From: Panicum virgatum
Lineage: Eukaryota; Streptophyta; Magnoliopsida; Poales; Poaceae
NCBI RefSeq assembly: GCF_016808335.1
Contig: NC_053145.1
Span: forward strand, 28,593,120-28,657,119
Length of the DNA stretch: 64,000 bases
Direction of reading: 5' to 3'
A model generated the notes under the pieces. That model was not told where the DNA came from. It searched no databases and was given only the letters and a program-made list of their open reading frames with translations. Positions within the stretch are counted from its first letter, which is position 1, and each line of letters begins with the position of its first letter. Below are positions 1 through 11,525 of the stretch, in pieces. The position numbers and the translations under genes are program-made.

Positions 1-1
1 G

Positions 2-229
2 AACACATCCTTCACAGAAACCCTTCCGATAGCGGAATCCTCAAGCCATGAGGAAGTTCCGTTGGTTGATTCTACAATTTCATCACCACATCCCATAGAA
101 CCAACCACCGAATCTTCCCCCGAACCAGAAACAACGGAGGAAGAAGAAATTCAACCTCCGGAGTTTCCTTTCAACATCGAGGAAGACATTTTTTCAAAAC
201 TATGGAAACACCTCGATGTATCCCCGTGA
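2..229 (+). pseudogene. gag/pol linker fragment of the Athila-like element
   Basis: An open frame runs from the window edge to a TGA at 227-229. It encodes a Ser/Pro/Glu-rich acidic stretch with a run of glutamates and no recognisable fold. Such linkers lie between nucleocapsid and protease in Athila-type polyproteins. The next 220 bases contain several stops in this frame before the protease region opens. The true start lies outside the window. Confidence 0.45.
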
Positions 230-450
230 AAAGAGACCTTCAGTTTCTAGGGACCCAGTAACCCCTCCGGATAAAGCTTCTTTACAAGAAGAAGTTAAAG
301 GGGTGACAACTGTCATGAATAGTGAATGGGTGCACGAAGGGCAGATGTCACTCGAAGCAATTTGAATTCAAACCCCCTTATATACTCTACCCTGTTTCAT
401 CTAAGAAACTGCTGTCTTAGCTCTTTACAGCCCACGGTCGAGCAAATATC

Positions 451-1489
451 ATGTCAGCATCCTTTGCACTTAGCCACCTAAGTGACAACCCATTGCTCCT
501 GACCTCGAGATCCCTATGGAGTGGACCTCGTTCCACCATGGAAGGGATCGGAATCTTTCATAAAGTACCTGTGTGGTACGATAAGACTGAGCTTGCACTA
601 GATTTTCATATCTTCGAAGTCCAAGACTTCAACGTTTTAATCGGGCATCCCATCGAGAAGATGTTCCAAAGCATTTCCCCTTCAGGAACACTCGATGTAA
701 CTCTTGGGGGTAAGGACATTAGCTTACCAATCCTTCGGTCAAAAGATTCCATGACCAAACCTACACCCCAAGATGCTGAACTCTTTACCGAAGAAGAAGA
801 CGATCAGGATGAAACCTTTGAGTTACCTACTCATGAACAACCTCCTCGTCAACCCATAGAGCTGAAACCTCTTCCTTCTGGGCTCCTCTATGCTTTTCTA
901 AATGATAAAATTGAAAGCCCCGTCATCATTAGCGACAAGCTATCTGACAAGGAAACAATAAAATTAATTGCTGTTTTGGAAAAGCATAGATCCGTGTTCG
1001 GGTACTCGCTCCAAGACCTTAAGGGAGTCAGCCCTACCCTCTGCACGCATCGTATTCCGATAGATCCTTCAAAAGCACCTTCTAGGGAGCCTCAGCGTAG
1101 GATCAACAATACGATGCGAGAGGTTGTCAAGAAAGAGGTCCTGAAACTCCTGCATGGCGGGATAATTTATCCCGTGCCACATAGCGAGTGGGTTAGCTTA
1201 GTCCAGGTAGTACCAAAGAAGGGAGGTATGACGGTCGTTGAAAACAACAAAAATGAACTAATCCCTCAACAAACCGTCACGGGATGGAGAATGTGCATAG
1301 ATTGCTAAAAACTCAACGCAACTACAAAGAAGGATCACTTTCCACTTCCGTTCATTGATGAAATGTCAGAACGGCTAGCTAAGCACTCCTTCTTCTGTTT
1401 TCTCGATGGGTATTCGGGTTATCATCAAATCCCAATCCATCCCGACGACCAGAGTATGACCACATTTACATGTCCCTACGGAACCTATG
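451..1489 (+). pseudogene. Athila-like protease / N-terminal reverse transcriptase (broken)
   Basis: The open frame 451-1308 (285 codons) begins in the retropepsin C-terminal part, with a VLIGHP segment at about residue 62. It passes an acidic linker and enters the RT N-terminus, with a PSREPQRR region, VVPKKGG and GWRMCID motifs. A stop at 1306-1308 replaces the codon after CID. The same frame then continues to 1489 through PLPFID and the LDGYSGYHQI segment, which carries the first RT catalytic aspartate, to the point where the solo LTR was inserted. The canonical D-S/T-G protease triad is not visible upstream of 451. The first ATG is not a real start, because the product was part of a gag-pol polyprotein. 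Clearly inactive. Confidence 0.85.
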
Positions 1490-1940
1490 TGTCGGTATTT
1501 TTAATGCTCGCCTACCTTGGGATGCCCTAAGGTAGGAGATTGTTGGGAGCAAATCGTCGAATCTGGAACTTGAAGGTAAACGCAAGGACACAAGACACAG
1601 ATTTAGACAGGTTCGGGCCGCCGGAATAGCGTAATACCCTACGTCCTGTGTGGTGGTTTGGTATATTGCGCCCTGCGCTGGGGTGTTGTGCTCTGTTGAG
1701 AGCAATCTAGCTATATATTGGTTCATACCGATCTAGGTACACCGCCCTCCTTTATATAGTCCAGGGGGTGGAATTCTAGTCGGTTTACAAGATAGGAGTC
1801 CTAGGAGGATTACAAAGTAGAGTCCTAGGAGGATTACAGAGGAGTTCTAGTTGGAGTCTAGTTTCTTCCTTCCTTGTGTGTATCCGGAATCTTCCTCACA
1901 TCTATGCGATGTGCACAATCCCGTGGGCCCGGGTCTGACA
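1490..1940 (-). mobile_element. Tat-type solo LTR inside Athila RT
   Basis: This 451-bp sequence starts TGTCGG and ends TCTGACA. It is flanked by the 5-bp duplication CTATG (1485-1489 and 1941-1945). It shares blocks such as the TTTAGACAGGTTCGGG and CCTACGTCCTGTGTGG segments with the LTRs of elements A, B and C, but its first 100 bases differ, so it is a related subfamily. No internal sequence is present, so it is a solo LTR left by LTR-LTR recombination. The RT reading frame resumes directly after the duplication, which confirms the insertion. Strand is given as minus because pol of the related elements lies on the minus strand. Confidence 0.93.
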
Positions 1941-1945
1941 CTATG

Positions 1946-2841
1946 CTTATCGTAGAATGTCCTTTGGTCTATGTAACGCTCCTGCATCATTCCATAGATG
2001 CATGATGTCTATCTTTTCCGACAAGATTGAGGAAATCATGGAAGTTTTCATGGACGATTTCTCCGTCTATGGAAAAACTTTCAATCATTGTCTTGAAAAT
2101 TTAGACAAGGTCTTACAAAGATGCCAAGAAAAGGACCTGGTTCTCAATTAGGAGAAATGTCATTTCATGGTCCGTGAAGGCATTGTCCTCGGACACTTGG
2201 TGTCCGAAAGAGGAATATAGGTGGATAAAGCCAAGATTGAGGTCATAGAACAACTTCCATCTCCAGTGAACGTTAAGGGCATTCGTAGCTTCCTAGGTCA
2301 CGCTGGGTTCTACATAAGATTTATTAAGGACTTTTCACAAACTGCTAGACCCCTCACAAGCCTGTTAGTTAAAGATGCACCCTTCAAATTCACCGATGAG
2401 TGCTTAAAAGCCTTTAACTCTCTTAAAAAGGCACTCGTCTCGGCTCCGATCATCCAACCTCCTGATTGGAGCCTTCCCTTCGAAATAATGTGTGATGCTA
2501 GCGACTTTGCTGTTGGGGTAGTCTTAGGCCAAACCAAAGATAAAAAGCATCACGCAATCGCTTACGGAAGCAAAACACTGACTGGAGCCCAACTCAATTA
2601 TGCAACCACAGAGAAGGAGCTCCTGACAGTTGTCTTTGCTATAGATAAGTTTAGATCTTATCTAGTTGAAGCAAAGGTTATTGTTTATACTGATCATGCA
2701 GTTTTAAAATACTTGCTCACCAAGAAAGATGCTAAACCTCGTTTAATAAGATGGATTCTCCTACTCCAAGAATTTGGCCTTAAAATAAAAGATAAAAAGG
2801 GAGTAGATAATACTGTTGCAGATCATCTATCGCGTATGTAG
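1946..2841 (+). pseudogene. Athila-like RT C-terminal half and RNase H (broken)
   Basis: The segment resumes at the FGLCNAPA motif (about 1960) and carries the catalytic FMDD box near 2050. An in-frame TAG at 2149-2151 and another at 2218-2220 interrupt it. The open frame 2221-2841 then holds the RT thumb/connection ([11 protein letters not shown]), the RNase H core with CDASDFAVG at about 2493, then EKELL and [10 protein letters not shown], and ends at ADHLSRM followed by TAG at 2839-2841. This is the single ordinary RNase H of Gypsy elements. Continuity with the preceding feature is broken only by the solo LTR. Non-functional. Confidence 0.88.
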
Positions 2842-4275
2842 GTTACTAACTTGCAGGAACCTCCAATAAATGATTATCTACGCGATCACATGCTCCTAAA
2901 GGTGATAGACTCTACCCCATGGTACGCAAATATTGTGAACTTTATGGTTGCAGGATACATGCCACTAGGGGAGAACAAGAAAAAGCTTATCTACGAGAGC
3001 CGTCGACATCTTTGGGATGATCCATACCTGTACAGGGTATGCTCATATGGTCTGCTAAGACGATGCGTACCCGCAGTAGAAGCCATGCAAATCATCGAGA
3101 AATGCCACACCGCAGCATATGGAGGCCACTATGGAGCATTCAGAACTCAAGCAAAGATCTGGCAAAGTGGTTTCTTCTGGCCAACAATGTATGAAGACAC
3201 CAAAGAATTCATTCGAAGGTGCCGAAGATGCCAGATGCAGGGTGGCATAACAACTCGCAATGCAATGCCCCTCACAAACAATCTCCAAGTCGAACTATTC
3301 GACGTTTGGGGCATCGACTTCATGGGACCATTCCCAATGTCCCAGGATTGCGAGTACATATTGGTAGTAGTGGAGTACGTATCCAAGTGGGTGGAAGCAC
3401 TACCATGCAGAGCTGCTGACGCCAAACACGCCCGGAAGATGTTCCAAGAAGTCATCTTCCCCCGATTTGGAACTCCACGAATGGTCATAAGTGACAGGGG
3501 ATCACACTTCATTGACAAAACCTTCCGGAACTACCTGAGGGAGTTAGGCGCCAAACATAACATTGCCACCCCATACCACCCACAAATAAACGGTCAGGCA
3601 GAAACTTCCAACAAACAAATCAAAAATATTCTGCAGAAGACCGTCAACGAGATGGGGAAAGGATGGAAAAGTAAGCTGCCTGATGCACTCTGGGCATACA
3701 GGATAGCATACAAAACCCCCATAGGAATGTCTCCATTCCAACTCGTCTACGGCAAAACATGCCATCTGCCAGTGGAACTAGAATACAGAGCCCACTAGGC
3801 CATCCGGCAATGGAACATGGACCTAAAGTAAGCTGGAAAGAATCGACAGATTCAACTGGCCGGGTTGGAAGAATGGAGGGAGAAGGCTTACCACAGTACC
3901 AAGATCTACAAAGACAGAACAAAAAGATGGCACGACAAGAGGATCAAACCGAAAGAATTCAAACCCGGAGATAAGATATTATTATTTAATTCCAGGGTTA
4001 AGCTCTTCGGCGAAGGCAAGCTCCGAGGCAAGTGGAAAGGGCCGTACACCATCGTCAACGCATCGTCACACGGGGCCGTCACGCTTCAAGACGACGACAG
4101 TAAGTTTTTCAAGGTAAATAGCCAGCGTTTAAAAGTTTTGCATATGCCATATAACTCCAGTGAGGAGTTTGATATCATAAATTTAGTAGAATTCGACACA
4201 TTTCAAACTCCTCGGCCCAAAAATAAAATCCAAAACCACTTGCACGTGGGCCACCCTGTGGCCCCTGACCCATGA
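2842..4275 (+). pseudogene. Athila-like integrase (broken)
   Basis: The integrase zinc-binding segment shows paired histidines near 3090-3130 and an RRCRRCQ pair near 3220. The catalytic core follows: the first aspartate in GIDFMGPFP (about 3312), the second in SDRGSHF (about 3492) and the glutamate in NGQAETSNKQ (about 3600). A TAG at 3796-3798 and a TAA near 3830 interrupt the frame. The C-terminal part (3865-4275) contains a basic region, FKPGDKILL and a KWKGPY motif (the GPY/F module), with no chromodomain. The absence of a chromodomain fits Athila rather than chromoviruses. Inactive through stops. Confidence 0.88.
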
Positions 4276-4303
4276 AAGAAGGATGGAAGCCAGAGGGGCC
4301 CAA

Positions 4304-4340
4304 GTGGGGCCAGCCAAACCCCTGGGTCGGCCGACCCCAC
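4304..4340 (+). repeat. GGCCGGCC-type dyad upstream of the Athila third ORF
   Basis: This 37-bp imperfect palindrome starts GTGGGGCC and ends CGGCCGACCCCAC. Its right half-site GGGTCGGCCGACC is nearly the reverse complement of the left one. The same dyad type recurs at 4723-4758, 5702-5739 and in the LTR near 8848-8885, and in the non-coding relative at 25532-25569 and 31234-31271. Confidence 0.7.
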
Positions 4341-4535
4341 CTGGCAGTGTCAGCGCTCCATTTTTCGTATTTGAATCCCCTCGAACGACCCCTTTTCATT
4401 TCCATACGTGCCGGGCTGCAGAATGGAAATTTTCTCCCGGCTTTGCCTTTAAAATGATCCTCTCCTCCTCCTTTCATCCTCACCTCCATTCTCGATCTTC
4501 TAGCTCTCTTCCTTTCCACAACCCTGAGCTTTCCC

Positions 4536-5416
4536 ATGGCCGGCAAGGTGATCGTACCATTCAACAAAGCCTTGTCCACCTTTGCCCTCGAGCGAGAGCC
4601 CTCACCGGCGAATCTCGCGCTTGCAGCCGTGGAGGTCGACCTGGAAGCCGAGCATGTCACCAAGACATTATTGGCGATCATCCCTGCGCTAGTGTCGAAG
4701 GAGACGCCAAGGGGCGCCAAAAGGGGGCCGGCCGAACCCCTGGTTTGGCCGAGCCCCCATGACGGCCCCTCGCCTCCTGTTCGTCGCCGCACACTGCCAA
4801 GAGGGGCAGGTACCCGGGCTCAGGAGGTTCTACACGTCCGACGACGGGGATGCTCGTACCAGAGGACGTCTCCAAGCGCCTGTTCGCCGATCCGCTTCCA
4901 CCGATGCCGTTAGAGGAGGGTCAGGAGCTTGTGTACTCACTGTATACAAAAAGTGGCGATGTAGTTAGCCACAACTATGTAACCACACCCACATGCACGA
5001 TCGCAACACTCTTGCCTCCACAACGTTTCCACGTTGTAGGCATCTGTACCCCAGGCGGTGGGTACGGTAATGGGTTGATGCCCAGCCTTTCTCCTAAGGA
5101 TAAAGGGGAAGCCGAGTCTGTGGCATCCTCCCCTAAGGGTGCCAAACGCATTAAGAGGCACATCCCTCCTCCTCCGATCACACGCCCGGGTGGGCAATTC
5201 GAGAACGATGATGAGCAGGTCCTCAAGGGGCCTAAGGTTGCTTAGCTCCTTCGCACAGTGATCAAACTACGCGATGGGCACAAGGAGCTTAGAGATCGCG
5301 TAGCGGAGGTCACTCTAGAGCACAAGTCCATCAAGGACGACTATGATATGCTCCGCCGCGGTCTAGGCGTTAAGATTGAATGCCTAGAGAAGCGTGTTGA
5401 GAAGGGCAACCATTAG
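4536..5416 (+). pseudogene. Athila third ORF (env-like position), soluble NLS/coiled-coil protein, frameshifted
   Basis: An ATG at 4536 opens a frame starting MAGKVIVPF, in the place where Athila elements carry their so-called env-like ORF. The frame passes a GC-rich Pro/Arg segment, where another dyad sits (4723-4758), and shifts. The continuing frame (4850-5245) includes a conserved-looking EEGQELVYSLYTKSG stretch and a basic KGAKRIKRH cluster that resembles a nuclear localisation signal. A TAG at 5243-5245 is followed in frame by a charged, heptad-like helix ending at a TAG near 5416. I see no signal peptide and no hydrophobic membrane span, so the protein looks nuclear or soluble rather than envelope-like. 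Function unknown. Confidence 0.6.
4723..4758 (+). repeat. GGCCGGCC-type dyad within the third ORF
   Basis: The left half GGGGGCCGGCCGAACCCC is followed after a short spacer by GGTTTGGCCGAGCCCCC. It is the same imperfect palindrome as at 4304-4340 and 5702-5739, here embedded in the coding-like sequence. Confidence 0.65.
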
Positions 5417-5701
5417 ACTGCACATCACCCTTCACAGTTATTCTTGGGCACATTACCGCATCTTACTTTTTAATCTTTATTTTCATATATTTCCCTTCAA
5501 TTGTAATGTGCCCCCATATTTGATAATTCAATAAAAGATGAACTCCCCGGTTTTCAAAACCGGCAGAGTTTTGTTTTATTTCCATATGTCTTTGAATAAG
5601 ATCACAGGCAAAAGTCCAGTGTGGGGAGCAGCTTGTACCTAACACAACAAACAACATCGAGACGGACCATGCACAAAAGGGATAGGGCCAGAGGAGCCAC
5701 T

Positions 5702-5739
5702 CTTGGGCCGGCCGACCCATGGGTTCGGCCGAGCCCAAG
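5702..5739 (+). repeat. 38-bp Athila dyad downstream of the third ORF
   Basis: This near-perfect palindrome runs from CTTGGGCCGGCCGACC to GGCCGAGCCCAAG around a central CCATGGG. Reading the complement gives almost the same sequence, with about two mismatched pairs per arm. It is the best-preserved copy of the dyad in the coding Athila element. Confidence 0.8.
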
Positions 5740-6390
5740 AAGGGCCCATCTTGGCCCTGCATTCTCTTGAATCTCGGTTTGTATCTCTACTTTTGTCTCC
5801 CCTGTGTTCCAAAGAAAATCCTGCCCAAAAACATCATAAATAAAAAATAAAAAGGAATCATGCACTCCATGCACTTCATGTTAAATTTTGCATACTTTTC
5901 ATTCCTTGTTTTTACCTCATTCTTGTGAACCAATACATGATATTGACCCCATGCTAATCTAGTAATTGACTTTTGAGATATGATTAAAATGAATAAAACC
6001 TAGTTCTCCCTTGCAAAGTACTTGAAATTTCTTTTTAAAATAAAAATTTATTAGCATGGCTCCTCGTTTGTTTATAAAATTTCTATCCAAGGCCAAATAT
6101 TGTTCAAAACTTGAAACCTTCAACATATGCAACCTGTTATCTCTTTGAGCTTTATCAAACTGTTGTGACCCTTTGAGAGATGCATTTCATACTCCCATGA
6201 TCAAGATCACGTACACTCCACATATTCTGCCAACTTCTACACTGGAAGTTGTGCAAGAACATTTCATCCATTCCATTCCACAAAATAAAAACTCCATGTT
6301 ATTCATGACTTTTCTCTCCAAGTTACAAGGACATGGGCTAGAAAGATAAAGTACATGCTCACGAAAGCATGATAAAAAAAGAAAGAGATG

Positions 6391-6457
6391 GACACATGAA
6401 GGTCCAAAGTATTCAAAAAAAAGAAAGAAAAGAAATTTTGACACATGAAGGTCCAAT
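6391..6457 (+). repeat. Short direct repeat in the Athila 3' UTR
   Basis: The phrase GACACATGAAGGTCCAA occurs twice, near 6391 and 6440, separated by a purine-rich AAGAAAG tract. It is a local duplication of about 49 bp with no coding content. A comparable tandem duplication sits at the same relative place in the relative (30241-30360). Confidence 0.7.
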
Positions 6458-6891
6458 ATGTTTCAAGAGAAAGATTAGCCCATGTCCAAGGAAATAAGAG
6501 AGAAATAGTTCATGAAAGGAGTTCATATACCATCCACAAAAATTCCACACACTTGCACATCTTGATCAAGGTTTATGACTTGTTTCTCCTAAGGATCCGG
6601 TCTTTGACTTAGCAACACAAGAGGAACAGGTATGCCCTTAACTTTGTCCTACCTAGAGCTCCACATAAGCCTTTCTAGAGGAAGGAGAAAACAGAAGGCA
6701 GTGATTTGCCTTGGTGAGGAATCCAAAAAGCAAAAAGAGAGATCCGAGAGAACAAGCTGAGGAGCTAAGCTATGTTTTGATTTTGAACCTGACGTTTAAA
6801 CCATTCCAAGTTTCAATTATCAAGGTAAGCTTGGTAGACACTTAAAAAGTTCACAAGTCTAGGAGAAAACTTGGAATAACTTGTATGCAGG

Positions 6892-8476
6892 TGTTGGCAC
6901 TCCTTAGCCTAAACGAATTACTCCGCAAGCGCACAGAGACTGATGTAGCTTTCACCTTGGAGTATTCCAGGATATCGAATCCACGGGGAATGATAAAGCG
7001 TGACCAGACCTAGAACTAGTTCAACCGGACCCACCAGGGGAAGAGAGGTAAGTGGGCAGAGGGTCTAACACCGGTTAGCCAACTCATTACCCAGAAGACT
7101 TGGAACTAAACTATCTTGATCTGCTTCGGTGGCCTAAGCGAAGGGCTCAGAAAGGGGTGAGAAGGTGCCCAACATACTTTTGGCAATCCTACTGCTATGA
7201 AAACACCTGAATGTGGTGGACTACAAGGATGGATAGGGCTGTCACCACTTGCCGCCTACCACTGCAGTACCGTGGGGTGGAACACAACCCTATGTAACGA
7301 ACCAAGTCTTGGCACCACGCCTAACACTATCGAGTTACGTACCCCTGCCTACCGGCAAGACAGAAAGCACTCTCAAATAAGTAGAACTTGCTATTTACGC
7401 AGACTAGGGATCCCGCAAATCAAAGTCAGAAAGTAAACAAGTAATTGAAGTAAAGAGAAATACTAGCGAGATACCGACGAGAGACGAGGAACTTCACTCC
7501 GAAGATGCTTCATTCCTCTGAGGTGGCTTACAAAAGTGGAGTAAGGCCGAGAGAACTCGGCACCGCTCCTTTACTTTGGCTTTCGCCAAGACTCTCACCT
7601 CACACTCTCCCAATTCTACTAAGATGGACTACATCTTGCTTGGGACTCTTCTCTTCTCCAAATGGTGTGTGCTGAAATGAGGGGTGGGGGCTCCCTTTTA
7701 TAGACCTCCAAGGTGGATTGCTTAGCTTGTAAGCAAGGCTAAGGTTGCTTAGCTTGTAAGCTAAGCTATGGTTGGCTTGACTTGTAAGCAAAGCTATCCA
7801 CGCATGCATGGCGGTTGTAACCTCCACTTGAGGGCTGCACACATTATGGTTGTAACTCCCTCTAGAAGGCTGCACACGTGGCGCAAAAAGGCTAGGCCGG
7901 CCGGCCTCCCCTAAGCCGGCCGGCCTGGGGTTGCCACCCACGTGTCACCGCCTCCTTGCTGACGGCTCTGATCTTCTGAAGATGTCGGTTGCAGTGGCGT
8001 TGATCCGAAGCGAGGTAGTTGGGGGCCGGGCGGCCTGGCCTAGGCCGGCCGGCCTGGGCTTGTCCCCTCTCGGCCCTCCATTGCACCGACTTGTCCATCG
8101 ACAGTTGCATGTTATTCCTTAAGACGGTATCTAACTAGAAGATCAGGTTCTCTTTGCATGTGGGTCCGTCAATCCTTGACTCAAGCCTTTCGCTCTTAGG
8201 ATAGGAATCTTGAGTGAAATCAAGTTGAATTGGCTTGGTTTTGTGATTTGAGACACACTGGCAAAAGATGGACACCAGACTCCGCACTGGGTAGGCCGGC
8301 CGGCCTGGGATTTCCCCAGTTTTTGCCAGTTTTTGCACACTGAGTTCCTGCATTCAAATATTCAACAAAACTTGTGGAACTTGTTAATATAAGTGAATTT
8401 GGCATGATTATGGACTTTATTTCATGAAATCAGGCGGAGCGTTGGCGGCGAAAATCATCGATATCGACTGCCAACA
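6892..8476 (-). mobile_element. Athila-like solo LTR, TGTTGGC family copy 1
   Basis: This 1585-bp LTR starts TGTTGGCACTCC and ends CTGCCAACA. The 5-bp duplication GCAGG lies at 6887-6891 and 8477-8481. It is the same family as 19537-20993 and the inverted 33813-35293. A TATA box on the minus strand near 7695-7705 (CTATAAAAGGG) sets the orientation. The LTR holds GGCCGGCCGGCC palindromes at about 7891-7930, 8040-8060 and 8293-8310. No internal region remains. Confidence 0.93.
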
Positions 8477-8546
8477 GCAGGTTTCTTCAAGGGAGTTGCA
8501 TCCACCTTAGTCTTCGCCTCTTTACTCGAGGATGAGCAAATGCTAA

Positions 8547-8555
8547 GTGTGGGGG
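8547..8555 (+). other. Polypurine tract of the Athila element
   Basis: AGTGTGGGGG lies three bases before the LTR start TGTTGACGG at 8559, the position of the plus-strand primer in LTR retrotransposons. The identical arrangement, including the 3-base gap, is found at 30893-30902 before the LTR at 30906. Confidence 0.75.
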
Positions 8556-8558
8556 TGT

Positions 8559-9264
8559 TGTTGACGGTCCTTAAGTCAAAAATAAAACCATCAACACCTG
8601 CATCTTTTCATGACTTTCGAACACCAAAAGTAGTTGTAGAGCTTATTTCTAACCATTTCCACAAGTTTTGGTGATTCTTGGATTGCAAACACAACACAAA
8701 TGTACGAAATATCCAACCCTGCTTCACACTTACAAAGAGGGCCCACAAAGCAGGGCAAACCGACGAATGAAGCCCCGGCACCAACATATAATCAAGAGGG
8801 CCCACTCACCAGTCTCCCTGCAAAAGTCGGTGGGCAAAGGCGGCAGAGTGGGGCCAGCCGAACACCAGGTTCGGTCGAACCTGGACGGGTTCCTGCCCCC
8901 CTCAGCTTTGGAAGGAAGGTTGCCACCGCCATCCCAATGTCGATTGCCAACATTCCCGCGCTTTTCTCACCCAAGAACCGAGCTCTCCACACTATATAAG
9001 GAGCCTCCACACACCCTCTCAAGCATTCACCATTCATTCATTTCATCACATACACAAGGAAAAGGAGTAGTAGTAGGACTCCACTTGTATCATTAGAGTA
9101 GGGAAGTGTGCTTGGTGGAGGATCGGAGAAGAGCCGGACGTGTCGGCCTCTCTTCATCTTGTACTTCGACGGGTACGAATCTCTTGAGTAAGTATCCAGA
9201 GTTCATCTTTTGTTAAGTTCTTGGTTATTCTTAAGCTATTCATTTGTTTACGGGTTCATCGTAC
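8559..9264 (+). mobile_element. Athila 3' LTR, first part
   Basis: The LTR starts TGTTGACGGTCC and resembles the first half of the LTRs at 25205 and 30906, including the shared opening, a GGCCAGCCGAACACC...GGTTCGGTCGAACC dyad at about 8848-8885, and a TATA box. It is interrupted at 9265 by a chromovirus-like solo LTR. The second part resumes at 17156. Confidence 0.85.
8993..9000 (+). promoter_or_regulatory. TATA box of the Athila 3' LTR
   Basis: TATATAAG follows CTCCACAC and precedes a CT-rich leader, about 110 bp downstream of the palindromic dyad. The homologous boxes at 25677-25684 and 31379-31386 lie in the same setting, so this is the expected LTR core promoter. Confidence 0.7.
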
Positions 9265-10097
9265 TGTGACACCCCAGGTGTTTAATTAGCTAAACCAGGG
9301 TCATTAGCACCAAATCATGCATCCTTTACCAAGAAACGTTGAAATAGATGTGTATGTATGTGTGTCTATGTGTATATGTGCATAGGTCAAAAACCTTAAA
9401 TAATTTTTAACCCAATGCAAGTAAGCATATAAAATTGAATAAGCATCTCACTAACGTCAGAACAAACCAAAATTTAGTTGAAGTCAAAAGGAGAAAATGA
9501 ATTTTTGCACATGAAATGACGAGTCTTTCAAACCACAGTTTTCAAACATTTAAACTGTCCTTCAAACTTTAAACAAATTTGCTTTAAAAATAATTTCTAA
9601 AATATAGCTCAAATGAACTTTTGCCTAAAACCAAAATTGTAGGGTTTTAAATGATGAACGACTTTCGTGTTCAAAGTTTTTCAAGTTGCTATACAATCAT
9701 TGAAGAAAATTTTGAATTCAAACTTGAATATGGCAATAATGTACATTCCTCAAGAATTTAAATTTAACTCTTTAACTAGGCTTCAAATGAGTTTGTGCCT
9801 GAAATGAAAGTTGTAGGATTTTGAAATTTGAACAACTTAGTATTCAAACTTTTTCGAGCTTCCATTGAAAATTTTGAGAAAAATCAAAGTCAACTCTCTC
9901 TCTCCCTCCTTTCTCCCTCCTCTGCTCTCCTTCCCTGCTTCACGAGAGCAGAGCCGATCACGCCGTGGCCAGCATGCCCAACACGCAAGCCTGCTCGCTA
10001 CCTCCACCATGATAGCACCGCCTTGCTGCGCCCCTGCCTGCACTGCTGCTGAGCCTCTGCTCCTCCGCATGCTACCACCCGACGAGCGCTCGGCGAC

Positions 10098-11520
10098 TGT
10101 TGACGCTCCTTAGCGCCCCCGATTTATATACCGCAAGCGCACGGTTTCGTGTAGATTTTCCCTTAGAGTATTCCCCCAAGGTTTATCAATCCACGGAACC
10201 AAAGAGACAAAAAAACAATCTACTAGTATGGAGATTCCTTTGTGTTGAGATGGTGAAAACGAATCTAATCTACTAAAAACACGACAAACACCGAAGGTAG
10301 CAAGAGAAACTTAGAGATAACCAATCTAGATCACCTAGATCATGCATATGTTGTAGTTCCAGCTAGATAAAGTGAAGTAAGATAGATGTGAATCTCAATG
10401 AAAAGCCTCTTTAAACCCAAAATCTCCAATCCGATCCCTCGATACCCCACCTACTAAGTGGCAACGGCCTGTCACGACGCCACCCCTTTCAATAAGATAC
10501 CCTGAAGCAAGTCGAACCCCCTTTGGTAGTTCCGTCATGAACCTCTAGCCACCATGACTACAAGATCATGCTAAGCGATCTATCTCGATAATAGATCTAG
10601 GATGAAGCGAACCCAAAGAAAAAAACGAAATCGAAAGAGGAGAACATGGTCGCTAAACATTCGGAAACACAAATAACTTCACCATGAATGATAGTTCATC
10701 ACAAGATCACAACCGGAGCCCTACCTTGATTTTGATGATCCTAGCTCCAGAACTCCGACGTGGTCTTCCTTGCAAGGTTCCCACGTCGGCTAGGGCGAAC
10801 CCTAGACAACTAGCACGACCCTCATCTCTCCGAGAGGTGTCCCTCTATCTTCTCTGCTCCTTGGCGTCGTCTCCTGAATTGATCTCCCCGTGGACATTGG
10901 GGAGGGGTCTTTTAATAGCCTCAGGGAACCCTCGGTCAAAGGGGAGGTCGAACCGACCTAAAAAAGGGCTGGGCCGGCCGGCCCAATGAGCCTAGGCCGG
11001 CCGGCCTAGCAGTTTCCTTCACCGGCTTGCGCTCAACTTTCTCCCCAAGTCTCCTGGAATCTTCTAGAGTTTATGTCTTTCACGATTGCACCCCTTTAGA
11101 CATCGTTATCTTCGAGATTTCTTCGAGGAGAAGGATAGGATGGAAAATCCTTCCTTAAATATCTCTTTGCTTTACTTAGCCCCGAAGTATCTTGATCTTA
11201 TCTTGTGGGCTTTGTCTTTTGGGCTTCATTGGAGGGTGGATGTGCATGAACGGGCCTCTAATCATCATGGCCTTCGATCCTTTGTTCAGGCTTTGGCCTT
11301 CGTCTTTCTTCGTGTCATCGCGTGATCGTGGGCCTCGCCATTTCATGCTCCAAAATTGGTCAAAAACCTGCAAAAACGAAGTACCTCCAAAATATATGTG
11401 CAAATGTGAAAACGACCAATAATTGGGCCGAGGTTGGGATGGTTAGTGATTTTGATATTAAATTCATGCCATTATCAAAGTTAAACAGGGGATAAAATGG
11501 ATACTAAAGGAGCGCCAACA
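10098..11520 (-). mobile_element. Solo LTR (TGTTGACGCTCC...GCGCCAACA)
   Basis: This 1423-bp LTR has an exact GCGAC duplication at 10093-10097 and 11521-11525. Ends are TGTTGACGCTCC and GGAGCGCCAACA. The left end shares the CCGCAAGCGCAC block seen at LTR ends of the Athila-like families, which points to an Athila-like LTR in reverse. Two adjacent GGCCGGCCGGCC palindromes lie at about 10972-11009. A weak TATA-like TATTAAAAG sits on the minus strand near 10910. No internal region. The surrounding chromovirus LTR reads through once it is removed. Confidence 0.92.
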
Positions 11521-11525
11521 GCGAC

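Larger units (their letters stand above)
5417..6891 (+). other. Athila 3' untranslated region
   Basis: I see no supportable coding sequence. A segment near 5540-5580 contains a short CCGGTTTTCAAAACCGG palindrome that is also present, slightly altered, at about 29630 in the non-coding relative. The two regions are otherwise collinear: the ATCTTGATCAAG area, the CTCCACATAAGCC area and the TTGGAATAACTTGTATGCAGG area. This shows that the non-coding element at 25205 shares this 3' untranslated region. AT-rich throughout. Confidence 0.75.

Noticed and set aside
4175..4792. 205-codon minus-strand ORF across the integrase end and third ORF
   Set aside because: It is antisense to coding-like sequence, Arg/Gly-rich and GC-driven, with no domain.
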